Shown here: piece after piece, positions 1 to 7,223 of the stretch
Layout of the letters: each line of letters opens with the position of its first letter
Numbering within the stretch: the stretch's first letter is position 1
Assembly: GCA_026706505.1 (NCBI GenBank)
Contig: JAPOYQ010000045.1
Coordinates: 1 to 15,595, forward strand
From: Gemmatimonadota bacterium
Lineage (GTDB): Bacteria > Latescibacterota > UBA2968 > UBA8231
Direction of reading: 5' to 3'
DNA length: 15,595 nt
Made by a program: the position numbers and the translations under genes
The notes under the pieces: generated by a model
What the model was told of the DNA's origin: nothing
Seen by the model: the letters and a program-made list of their open reading frames with translations, nothing else
Database searches by the model: none

Positions 1-1656
1 GTGCCACGCAACCGCACGCTGATCGTCGATTGCGCCGAGAACAACACCTGCGGTGGCCAGATCCAAGACTACAACACCTTCAACCCCTTCGTGCCGGGTG
101 GCATCTCGCGGATCGGCTATCAGTTCCTCTATGAGCCGCTCTACTTCTTCAATGGCTACAAGATCGACGCCGAACCACTGCCGTGGATCGCCACCGGGCA
201 CCGCTTCAACGCGGACTACACCGAAGTCGTAGTGGATATACTCCCAGGTGTGGAGTGGAGCGACGGGCAGCCGTGGACGGCGCACGACTTTGTCTTTACG
301 GTCAATATGCTCAAAGAGCACGCGCCAAATCTAGTGTTCTCGACTGATATGGAGACCTGGGTCCAAGAGGCCGTGGTGCTCGACAGCCTGACGGCGAAGA
401 TCGTCCTCAAATCGCCCAATCCGCGCTTTTTGTTCAGTTACTTCACCCACAACCACGGCAACGGAGTACCGATCGTCCCCAAACACATCTGGGAGGGTCA
501 AGATCCCCTGCGCTTTGCCAATTACGATCTGGCCAGCGATTGGCCGGTAGTCACCGGGCCGTATCGCATTGCGCTGTCGGAGCCGGCACAGCGAATCTGG
601 GATCTGCGCCCGGACTGGTGGGCGGCCCAAACCGGCTTCCACGCGCTGCCGCAGGTCGAGCGGTTGATCTTTCTGCCCTATATGGAAGAGCATCAGCGGG
701 TGCAGAACCTGCTGGCCAACAAGCTCGACACGTGTTTGGAGCTCCGACCGTCCAATATCATCACCTTGCTCGAACAACACGACAAAATGAGCACCTGGAC
801 GGGGCGAGAGCCGCCCTATAGCTACATGACGCCGTGGGCGATCACCTTGGGGTTCAACAATATGGAGGCCCCTTTCGACGATCCTGAAATCCGCCGGGCG
901 ATCAACTTCGCCATCGACCGCAAACAACTGGTCGAAATCGGCTGGCAGAACTCGGGCGACTACGCGCTGTTGCCGCTGCCAGATGTCCCGCAGATGCAGC
1001 CCTACTTCGCCGCGGCAGCGGATCTAGTCGCCCAATACGAGATCGGCGTTCACGACGCCGCGCGTACGGCATCTATCATGTCGAGCAAAGGTTGGACACG
1101 AGGACCGGATGGCTTCTGGACGAAGGACGGCGAGGTGTTTTCGCTCGTCATCGATATCTTCGCGCACTTCCAGGACCTGACACCCGTTTTGGTCGCCCAG
1201 CTCCAAGCGGCGGGTTTCGACGCCTCGTTCCGCATGACTTCGGACTACATTTCGCGGATGGCCCAAGGCGAAGCGCGCGCCTTTATGTTTGGCAACCTAA
1301 GCTCCATGCGCGATCCCTACCAAGTGCTGAGCCACTACCACAGCCGTTTCGCCAGACCGACGGGTGAGACCGCCGAACACTACTGGCGCTGGCAGAATGC
1401 CGACTTCGACGCGCTAGTCGATCGCATGGCGCAGACGCCCAACGATGCACCCGAGATGATGGCGATTTACCGGCAGGCAATAGCGATCTGGCTTGCGGAA
1501 TTACCGGCGATTCCGCTTGTGCAGTGGCCCCACCGAATCCCGGTCAACGAGACGTACTGGACGGGGTGGCCTTCGGCGCAAAATCCCTACATGAACACTT
1601 CGTACTGGGCGCGGTCTTGGCTGTTGGTGTTGCTCAATTTGCGCCCAGTTGGATAA
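1..1656 (+). CDS. ABC transporter substrate-binding protein, peptide/solute family (SBP_bac_5), 5' end probably outside the window
   Basis: Extracytoplasmic binding protein of an oligopeptide/nickel-type ABC importer (SBP_bac_5, cluster C). Visible family marks are the N-terminal YEPLYFF segment, a GPYRI strand near residue 185, NFAIDRKQLV near residue 303, and the C-terminal GWPSAQNPYM run. The frame is open from the first base, which happens to read GTG, and ends in TAA at 1654-1656. There is no signal peptide at this N-terminus although the family is exported, so the true start and signal sequence most likely lie upstream; 551 codons is otherwise close to full length. A metallophosphoesterase gene follows after 4 nt, so the two are probably co-transcribed. 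The permease and ATPase genes are not in view. Such proteins bind peptides but also opines, sugars or metal chelates, so the ligand cannot be named. Family assignment is firm; substrate is open. Confidence 0.9.
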   Translation: MPRNRTLIVDCAENNTCGGQIQDYNTFNPFVPGGISRIGYQFLYEPLYFFNGYKIDAEPLPWIATGHRFNADYTEVVVDILPGVEWSDGQPWTAHDFVFTVNMLKEHAPNLVFSTDMETWVQEAVVLDSLTAKIVLKSPNPRFLFSYFTHNHGNGVPIVPKHIWEGQDPLRFANYDLASDWPVVTGPYRIALSEPAQRIWDLRPDWWAAQTGFHALPQVERLIFLPYMEEHQRVQNLLANKLDTCLELRPSNIITLLEQHDKMSTWTGREPPYSYMTPWAITLGFNNMEAPFDDPEIRRAINFAIDRKQLVEIGWQNSGDYALLPLPDVPQMQPYFAAAADLVAQYEIGVHDAARTASIMSSKGWTRGPDGFWTKDGEVFSLVIDIFAHFQDLTPVLVAQLQAAGFDASFRMTSDYISRMAQGEARAFMFGNLSSMRDPYQVLSHYHSRFARPTGETAEHYWRWQNADFDALVDRMAQTPNDAPEMMAIYRQAIAIWLAELPAIPLVQWPHRIPVNETYWTGWPSAQNPYMNTSYWARSWLLVLLNLRPVG

Positions 1657-1660
1657 CGCG

Positions 1661-3664
1661 ATGCCTACCCTATTCGACCGCACCCTGTTGCCCGAGGCCC
1701 TAGGCGAATTCGTCGTCATTTCCGATACTCACTATGCGCTGGAAGGGGGCGTCGGCATGGACGAATTCCCCTCCCGCGCCCAACAGAGCCAGCGGGCGGG
1801 CGCGGCATTGCACTTGGTGGCCGCCTTGGAGCCAGACTTTGTCGTGCACATGGGCGACGTGGTACAGGAGTACCCCGAGAGCGCGGGCTTTGTCCCGGCC
1901 TTGGACCAAGCCCTAGAGCAGATGGCCGCCTGCGGCGTGCAGCCGCACTGGGTGGCCGGCAACCACGACCTAGGCGACAAACCCGATCCCACCATGCCCA
2001 CCCATCCAGTCACGGCTGAGGGGTTGGACGCATACCACCGGCGCTTTGGCCCGTCTTGGTACAGCTTCGACTATCACGACCTGCACCTAGTAATACTCAA
2101 CAGCCAGATTCTGAACACCGGCCTGCCAGCAGAGGAAGAGCAAAGGACTTGGTTGGAAGCCGATCTGGCCGCGCACGTCCAGATGCGCATCGCAGTGTTT
2201 TTGCACCTGCCACCCTATCTGCACAACCCCGCCGAGCCGCATCTAGGCCACTACGACAACATCGGCGAACCAGCCCGCACGTGGCTGCTAAAATTGTTAG
2301 CCACCCACCAAGTGGCTTGGCTCTTTGCTGCCCATGTGCACTTTTCCTTTTGCGAGCTAGCGGGCACCTTGTACTATCGCACCGTCCCTTCCACTTCTTT
2401 TGCGCGACCCGGTCTTAGCCACTTGTTCAGCAGCGCACCGCCGCCCGAGCAGGGCCGCAACGACCAGCCCAAGTTGGGTTTTTTCCTGTGCCGTCTGCGC
2501 CACAACCGACTCGACATCCACCTGATTCGCACTGCCGGGGCACAGGATTGGACACCGGGTCCGCAGCGATTACTTACCCCAGCAATCGCCGACTTGGGCG
2601 GAGCCCCATTGGGCTTGACCGCGACCCACCCACTGGGCTGGGAAACAGAAGTCCCCATAACCTTTCCCTCAGTAGTGCGTCAGCCGGTGCGCAACGACTA
2701 TCCCCTGCTGGCCTGTCTAGAGCTAGGCGCACAGGCCCTGCGCTGTCCCTGGACCGACTTGAACCAGTCCGGCGACCGCCTGCGCTTTTTGCGCAGCCAA
2801 GGCGTCCAAGTGCAGGCGACCATTCTCGACGACGAGAATACCTCTTACGAGTCCATCTTGGAAAGTCACCGCGATCAAGTGGACACTTGGGAGATCCAGA
2901 CGCCGGGCGAGCCTTGGCCCTCGTCGTCGTGTCTATATCTGTTCAAGAGCTACCACCGCAATTTGCGGCTGTCCTTGGCTCCGGTAATCCCCGGCCAGCA
3001 GATAACCGGCAAACAGCACCCCCGCACCCGGATCGGCTACCGGCCCGACGAAGTGGCCCAACTCGACCGTCTATTGCAAAACGCGGATACGTGGATAGAA
3101 GCGGCCCTGTGCCGCTTGGACGCAACGGCCCCTTGGGAAGATGCCTTGGCTTGGCGCGAGGTAAGTGCCCTGACCACGATGGGACGGCTAGATTTGCTCT
3201 TTGAACTGCCGGGGCAAAGCGACCAAGACGATGCCGTCCGGGCCGCGGAAGCACTTTTTGCAACGGCGCTGCTGCCGAGGGCGCGGCTCTTTGTCGAGCC
3301 TTTTATCGATCTGGACCGCACCATGGATGTCGGTCAGGGACTTCTGGACCCCCTGTGCAACCCCCGGCCCGTCTTCGGCGTCCTGCGCTGCCTCAATGCA
3401 CTGATCCAGCGCTTCCGCGTACCCTTTGTCGAGGCTACTAGCTTGGAAAGCGACAGCGCGACAGCGCGGCTGATCCGGGGATCGGCCCGCACGTTGGCCC
3501 TGCTGTTACCATCAGTTGCGGGAGCTACGGTCCCATCCGCTTGGGAGATTGCGGGATTGGCGCGCCTCTATCGCCTAGCCGACGGAACCGTAGAAGAGAT
3601 GCAGGCCGAGCGGCTGCCAGAGGTAGCGCTCGACCAGCCGAGTTTGGTGATTGTCGAAGATTAG
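1661..3664 (+). CDS. Calcineurin-like metallophosphoesterase with long unassigned C-terminal region
   Basis: Metal-dependent phosphoesterase. Counting from the ATG at 1661 (667 aa), the dimetal-site motifs are in order: SDTH (D22, H24), GDVV (D66), GNHD (100-103), a His at 182 (HLPPY) and AHVH (H225, H227). These fill the first 250 residues or so and are all intact. The remaining 400 residues contain no motif I recognise; they look like a soluble mixed alpha/beta region with several TIM-barrel-like strand-helix stretches. There is no signal peptide, so it is probably cytoplasmic. I prefer ATG 1661, 4 nt after the upstream stop. A TTG at 1649 in the same frame would overlap the upstream gene by 8 nt, and neither start has a strong Shine-Dalgarno, suggesting translational coupling. 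The TAG stop overlaps the stop of the convergent rraA-like gene. The substrate (nucleotide, phosphodiester or other) is unknown. Confidence 0.9.
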   Translation: MPTLFDRTLLPEALGEFVVISDTHYALEGGVGMDEFPSRAQQSQRAGAALHLVAALEPDFVVHMGDVVQEYPESAGFVPALDQALEQMAACGVQPHWVAGNHDLGDKPDPTMPTHPVTAEGLDAYHRRFGPSWYSFDYHDLHLVILNSQILNTGLPAEEEQRTWLEADLAAHVQMRIAVFLHLPPYLHNPAEPHLGHYDNIGEPARTWLLKLLATHQVAWLFAAHVHFSFCELAGTLYYRTVPSTSFARPGLSHLFSSAPPPEQGRNDQPKLGFFLCRLRHNRLDIHLIRTAGAQDWTPGPQRLLTPAIADLGGAPLGLTATHPLGWETEVPITFPSVVRQPVRNDYPLLACLELGAQALRCPWTDLNQSGDRLRFLRSQGVQVQATILDDENTSYESILESHRDQVDTWEIQTPGEPWPSSSCLYLFKSYHRNLRLSLAPVIPGQQITGKQHPRTRIGYRPDEVAQLDRLLQNADTWIEAALCRLDATAPWEDALAWREVSALTTMGRLDLLFELPGQSDQDDAVRAAEALFATALLPRARLFVEPFIDLDRTMDVGQGLLDPLCNPRPVFGVLRCLNALIQRFRVPFVEATSLESDSATARLIRGSARTLALLLPSVAGATVPSAWEIAGLARLYRLADGTVEEMQAERLPEVALDQPSLVIVED

Positions 3665-4350
3665 TCGACGTGCTCCGTGCGGTCCGAGTCGAGCAGCTCG
3701 CGTATCCCCTCCATATTGTCCAAACCTAAGCGGATCTGGCGGGAGAGGTTTTCCTCGGCCTCGCGCACTTGGGGTAAGGTCGCGCAGACGTGATCGAACT
3801 GGTCGTGGGGAATGACCACCACCCCGTCTTGGTCGGCAACCGCGATCTCACCAGCATCCACGCAGATCCCGCCCATGACCACCGGCATCCCGGCCGTACC
3901 TGGTCCATTGCGAGTACAGGAGTTGGGCGTAATACCCCGGCAAAAGGCGGGCAAACCAACGGGCAATATCCCATCTATATCGCGCATCAGGCCGTCGGTG
4001 ACCAAACCGACCACGCCGCGGTTGCGGCCCATGGCCATCATGTTGTCGCCGGCAACCGCAGTCTTGGTGAACGTATCCGTGGCGATGAAGATCGCGTCCC
4101 CCCGCTGTGCGATCTCGAGAGCGGCAAAGACGGCGAGGTTGTCGCCCGGCCCCGGATGACAGGTGACAACGGGTGCGACGAACTTGCAGTTGTCGGAATC
4201 AAGCGGCTTGATGCGGTAATCGAGCGCGCCGCGACCGTTCATGCAATCGACTATAAAGCCAGTGGGAACACTGCGCAGGGCGCGTAGGACAGCTTCCGAA
4301 GGCCGCGGAAAGTTGCGGCGGACCGTGAGTAGCGGAGGATCTTTAATCAT
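3661..4350 (-). CDS. RraA-like / HMG-CHA aldolase-fold family protein
   Basis: Member of the RraA/dimethylmenaquinone methyltransferase-like fold, which includes the RNase E inhibitor RraA, 4-hydroxy-4-methyl-2-oxoglutarate (HMG)/4-carboxy-4-hydroxy-2-oxoadipate (CHA) aldolases and oxaloacetate decarboxylases. The 229-aa protein has the diagnostic core GRNRGVVGLVTDGLMRD at residues 108-124; its D119-G120 and R123-D124 match the conserved catalytic Arg-Asp region of the aldolases. Length is typical to slightly long (the C-terminal tail after about residue 205 is helical). The ATG at 4350 has a clear GGAG 5 nt upstream. Because the neighbours are enolase-superfamily enzymes, I infer a retro-aldol or decarboxylation step on a sugar-acid-derived keto acid rather than RNase E control; the sequence alone does not prove this. 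It has its own promoter (4381-4410), so it need not be read only from the upstream operon. Its TAA stop overlaps the stop of the convergent phosphoesterase gene. Confidence 0.88.
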   Translation of the reverse strand: MIKDPPLLTVRRNFPRPSEAVLRALRSVPTGFIVDCMNGRGALDYRIKPLDSDNCKFVAPVVTCHPGPGDNLAVFAALEIAQRGDAIFIATDTFTKTAVAGDNMMAMGRNRGVVGLVTDGLMRDIDGILPVGLPAFCRGITPNSCTRNGPGTAGMPVVMGGICVDAGEIAVADQDGVVVIPHDQFDHVCATLPQVREAEENLSRQIRLGLDNMEGIRELLDSDRTEHVD

Positions 4351-4380
4351 GTTGGCTCCAAAGGTGAATGAAGGCGGACT

Positions 4381-4410
4381 ATTTTACAAGGGGCCAAGGT
4401 TGGTTGTCAA
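4381..4410 (-). promoter_or_regulatory. Sigma70-type promoter for the RraA-like gene
   Basis: On the minus strand a perfect TTGACA (-35, 4405-4410) is followed after 18 nt by TAAAAT (-10, 4381-4386, five of six consensus bases). A start about 7 nt downstream, near 4374, would give a leader of roughly 24 nt containing the GGAG ribosome site of the RraA-like gene. It sits in the 126-nt gap after the upstream enolase-family gene, which is the expected place for an internal promoter. This is the best promoter match I found in the window. Confidence 0.7.
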
Positions 4411-4476
4411 ATCTTTGGATCGGACAAGGACTGCCCTACCATCGCAAAACGTCCGATGTGGATTTGAATGCTCTTC

Positions 4477-5643
4477 TCAGCGTTCCACCGCACGCCCCCA
4501 AGGCCCAGAGATATAGGGAAAGCGCGTTTCGAGATCGTCGGCTAGTTCCACGCCCCAGCCGGGTGCAGCGGGCAACGCGAGGTAGCCTTCGGTCGCGGGC
4601 GGGTCTTTGAGAATATCCCATTGCAACGGCCCTTGGCCGATGAACATTTCCAGCACGTGTTCTTCGGGAAGAGCTGCGAGGAAGTGGGCGTTAGATATGG
4701 TCAACAGGCCGTTGTGCCAGTTCTGAGTGAAAAGCTCGACACCGTACTCTTTGGCGCAGTGGTAGATGCGGATGGCCTCGCCGAGGCTACAGACGCCGAC
4801 GTCGAGCTGGCCCTTGGTATACGCTTTTTGCGCGAAGAACGGCTCAAACTGGTCGAGGGTCGAGTTGGATTCGCCGCCGGTGATGGGCAGCTGTAGTTCG
4901 GCGTTGAGGCGGGCGTAGCCGTCGATTTGATCTTTGGGCAGCGGTTCTTCAAACCACGCCCAGCCCGCTTCGTCGAGAAAGTGGCCAATCTCGCGGGCCT
5001 GTGCCTCGTCGAGACGGCAATTGCCCTCCAGCATCAGCTCCATGCGCTCGCCCACCGCGTCGGTCACCTTCTGCAACAGGTCGATCATCTGCGCAACCGT
5101 GACGCCCGACCACGACCACTCGGTGCCCAGCCGCATCTTATAGGCGGTAAATCCCCGGTCGGCTAGAGCGCGTGCTTCATCGACGACGGATGTTGGGCGG
5201 TCGTCCCAGTCGTACTGGACGCCGCCCGAGGCGTAGATGCGGAAGAGGGTGCGCGGTTTGCGCTCGGGAATGTCGGGCGTGATGAGGGGGACGATGAGTT
5301 CGGCGACTGTTTTATTTTGTGCCTTGGCGCGCAGATCCCACAGCGCCAGTTCGAGACCAGCGTAGGCAATGTACATTGAGCGGTCGCCAGTGGGTCTGGA
5401 CGCAAGATCCGGGTCGAGCGGATCGCGACCGATGAGACTGGGCTTGAGCGCGTCGAGCCGCTGGCGAATGACCGGTGGATCGCCATAGGTAGAAGGTTCG
5501 GCAATGCCCTGCAGGCCGGCATCCGTGTCGATGACGACGATGGGACAGTCGGCTTTTTCCACGTAGAAGGCGGCGCTAAACCACTGGCGCTCGGGTTCGT
5601 GGGGGCGGGAAAGGCAAAGGGTGCGGATGTCGGTGATTTTCAT
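4477..5643 (-). CDS. Enolase-superfamily enzyme, mandelate racemase/muconate-lactonizing type
   Basis: A 388-aa member of the enolase superfamily, which abstracts a proton alpha to a carboxylate; typical members are sugar-acid dehydratases, racemases and cycloisomerases. It has the N-terminal capping domain (1-130) and a TIM barrel. The catalytic K-x-K position on strand 2 reads K169-M-R171. Metal ligands fit E206 (LEGN), E232 (EEP) and E258 (GGES); Glu instead of the usual Asp at the first is a little unusual. D281 (DVG) and H310 (NWHNG) match the Asp-His dyad of the mandelate-racemase subgroup. ATG 5643 is preceded by GAGGA, and that ribosome site overlaps the TGA of the sialidase-fold gene 8 nt upstream, so translation is probably coupled. 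A role in acid-sugar catabolism is inferred; the substrate is not evident. Confidence 0.9.
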   Translation of the reverse strand: MKITDIRTLCLSRPHEPERQWFSAAFYVEKADCPIVVIDTDAGLQGIAEPSTYGDPPVIRQRLDALKPSLIGRDPLDPDLASRPTGDRSMYIAYAGLELALWDLRAKAQNKTVAELIVPLITPDIPERKPRTLFRIYASGGVQYDWDDRPTSVVDEARALADRGFTAYKMRLGTEWSWSGVTVAQMIDLLQKVTDAVGERMELMLEGNCRLDEAQAREIGHFLDEAGWAWFEEPLPKDQIDGYARLNAELQLPITGGESNSTLDQFEPFFAQKAYTKGQLDVGVCSLGEAIRIYHCAKEYGVELFTQNWHNGLLTISNAHFLAALPEEHVLEMFIGQGPLQWDILKDPPATEGYLALPAAPGWGVELADDLETRFPYISGPWGRAVER

Positions 5644-5651
5644 AAAATTCC

Positions 5652-6686
5652 TCAGGACGTGGCGCGCACCCAGTCCAGCGAGAAGCGGGCCAGGGTCAAG
5701 CGCTCATAGGGATGCTCGGCACCGCATTCATAAAGACAAGCGGCGCGGCCATCGGGCAAGGCGGCCAGACAGGAGTACGCTGATGGACCGGGGTGTAAAA
5801 CGCGGGCGCAGGCCCACGTTTGGCCTTCGTCGTCACTGAGCCGCACAGTCATGTTCTGGCGGCCCTCAGTGCTGGCGGGGTTGGAAAAGAGTACGCTAGT
5901 GCCAACCCGGCGGATGCTGGCCTGGCAGATCGGCTCGACGAGGACGGGATCGCGCGCTATAGACGACCAACTCTGACCGCCATCGTCGCTAAACGAAAAA
6001 GCGCGGGCGCGGATACTTGGGTCGTAGTTGCGCATGTTGAGCAACAGACGGCCGTCCTGCAGCTCGACAACTTCGCACTCGTTGACTTGATCTTGCGGGG
6101 TCGAGCCGCCGAGCCGCCAGCTTTGGCCGCCATCGTCGCTGAGCAAGACGTGCGAGTAGTATTTCTTGGTTCCCGCTTCAATGTGGTCGCAGGGAACGAC
6201 GAGCCGACCGGTGGCTAGCTGGATGCCAGCGCCTGGGCCGGTGGCGTACCAAGTCCAGTTAGGTTGCTTCGCTACGGACGTGATCTCCACCGGAGGCGAC
6301 CAAGTGCGTCCGTCGTCCTCGCTGCGCGTCAGCCACACGGTGCGGGTGCCCTCGCTCGTTTGGTCGATGATCTCGGGCTCGTGGTCATGGCCGAGGTTGT
6401 GCGTCATCAGCAGAGAAATCGCCCCCGTGCGGGCATCGATCACCGGACAGGGATTGCCGCAGGTGTTCGGGCCGTCGTCCCACACCAGTTCAAAGGGAGC
6501 AAACGTCTGCCCGCCGTCGTCGCTGCGCCGCAGTAGCATGTCGATGTCGCCGGTATCGCCGCGGGCGTTTTTGCGGCCTTCGCAAAAGGCTAGTACAGTG
6601 CCAGTGGGTGTGGTAATCAGGGATGGGATGCGGAAGGTATGGTAGCCTTGGGTTCCGCTTTCAAAGAGGTCTATGGCATCGATCAC
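5652..6686 (-). CDS. Sialidase-fold (BNR/Asp-box) protein, predicted exo-glycosidase
   Basis: Six-bladed beta-propeller of the sialidase/neuraminidase superfamily, 344 aa. The FRIP motif at 18-21 supplies the first carboxylate-binding Arg (R19). Five Asp boxes (S-x-D-x-G-x-T/S-W/F) lie near residues 55, 122, 183, 233 and 284. NECEVVEL (201-208), NMRN (R219), the late AYS (Y304) and LYE (319-321) sit where the catalytic Glu, second Arg and Tyr region are expected, so it may be active; the third Arg is uncertain. The start is GTG 6686: upstream codons in this frame hold no ATG, GTG or TTG before a TGA, so there is no room for a signal peptide and the protein should be cytoplasmic. It begins 11 nt after the protease gene and ends 8 nt before the enolase-family gene, inside one operon. 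It may act on imported sialic-acid-like or other glycosides rather than extracellular glycans. Confidence 0.9.
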   Translation of the reverse strand: MIDAIDLFESGTQGYHTFRIPSLITTPTGTVLAFCEGRKNARGDTGDIDMLLRRSDDGGQTFAPFELVWDDGPNTCGNPCPVIDARTGAISLLMTHNLGHDHEPEIIDQTSEGTRTVWLTRSEDDGRTWSPPVEITSVAKQPNWTWYATGPGAGIQLATGRLVVPCDHIEAGTKKYYSHVLLSDDGGQSWRLGGSTPQDQVNECEVVELQDGRLLLNMRNYDPSIRARAFSFSDDGGQSWSSIARDPVLVEPICQASIRRVGTSVLFSNPASTEGRQNMTVRLSDDEGQTWACARVLHPGPSAYSCLAALPDGRAACLYECGAEHPYERLTLARFSLDWVRATS

Positions 6687-6697
6687 GTCGTTGGTCC

Positions 6698-7054
6698 CTA
6701 CACCATAAATCCTTCTACCGGCTCAAGTTTTTTGGCCACTGGATTGACGCCCATGAACACGCCTTCAAGGGCCAGAGCACCTAGCAATGGCACAGTCTCC
6801 TCCGCATTGAATAAAACGAGCGTAACCACCTCTCGCCCTTCAACTCGCAGCCACGTCTGGCCAACGTCCATAAGCCTAACCTCGCCTTGGCCAAACTGAA
6901 AACGCTGTTGCATCAAGGGCGTCACCCCCAGTTGGCGCAGAACGGACGCCGGAACCGAGGTTATAGACGCCCCTGTATCCACTAGCGCATCCAAATCGAT
7001 CCATTGTGTCCGCTGTTGGTCGCCGATGCTAATCTGTACGTTGAACGTTCTCAC
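6698..7054 (-). CDS. Retropepsin-like (clan AA) aspartic protease, single domain
   Basis: A 118-aa protein with the fold of retroviral-type aspartic proteases found as single-domain proteins in many bacteria. VDTGAS holds the catalytic Asp (D26), and the C-terminal LLGALALEG...NPV pattern matches the second hallmark of the family. One D-T-G motif per chain implies a working homodimer. There is no signal peptide or membrane segment, so it is likely cytoplasmic. The start is GTG at 7054 with GAGG about 10 nt upstream; no alternative start lies close by in frame. It is the first gene of a run leading into the sialidase-fold and enolase-family genes, with only 11 nt to the next start. Nothing in the sequence suggests a retroelement: no reverse transcriptase, integrase or long terminal repeats nearby. 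Its target and why it heads a catabolic operon are unknown. Confidence 0.88.
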   Translation of the reverse strand: MRTFNVQISIGDQQRTQWIDLDALVDTGASITSVPASVLRQLGVTPLMQQRFQFGQGEVRLMDVGQTWLRVEGREVVTLVLFNAEETVPLLGALALEGVFMGVNPVAKKLEPVEGFMV

Positions 7055-7096
7055 GTAATGCGGTCCTCGGAAAGGAAATCATTGTTAGATATGTGG

Positions 7097-7126
7097 AATA
7101 TACCCTGTCGAATCGGAGTAGAGCAA
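7097..7126 (-). promoter_or_regulatory. Possible promoter for the protease-sialidase-enolase operon
   Basis: On the minus strand TATATT (7097-7102, five of six -10 bases) lies 18 nt from TTGCTC (7121-7126), which matches only the TTG half of a -35 box. Transcription would start about 35 nt before the GTG of the protease gene. It is in the 169-nt divergent gap 7055-7223, where promoters for both directions must lie. I found no comparably good plus-strand promoter there; a plus-strand TATATT at 7136-7141 lacks a recognisable -35. Confidence 0.4.
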
Positions 7127-7223
7127 GAGCGTCCCTATATTGGTTGCAGGGAAAAAGTACGTCTGAGTAGATTCGGGTTGTTCACCTTCTTTTTTAACGA
7201 CCATTAAACGGGAGAAAATCAAC

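Noticed and set aside
5820..6540. Near-identical short repeats (CCGCCATCGTCGCT and similar) as a repeat array.
   Set aside because: They are the reverse complement of the Asp-box codons in the sialidase-fold gene, spaced as propeller blades, not a DNA repeat element.
6698..7054. Retrotransposon or retron because of the retropepsin-like protease.
   Set aside because: No reverse transcriptase, integrase, long repeats or structured RNA are in the neighbourhood; bacterial single-domain relatives are common.
7136..7141. Plus-strand TATATT as -10 of the second enolase-family gene.
   Set aside because: No recognisable -35 at 16-18 nt spacing, and the start codon is more than 80 nt away.
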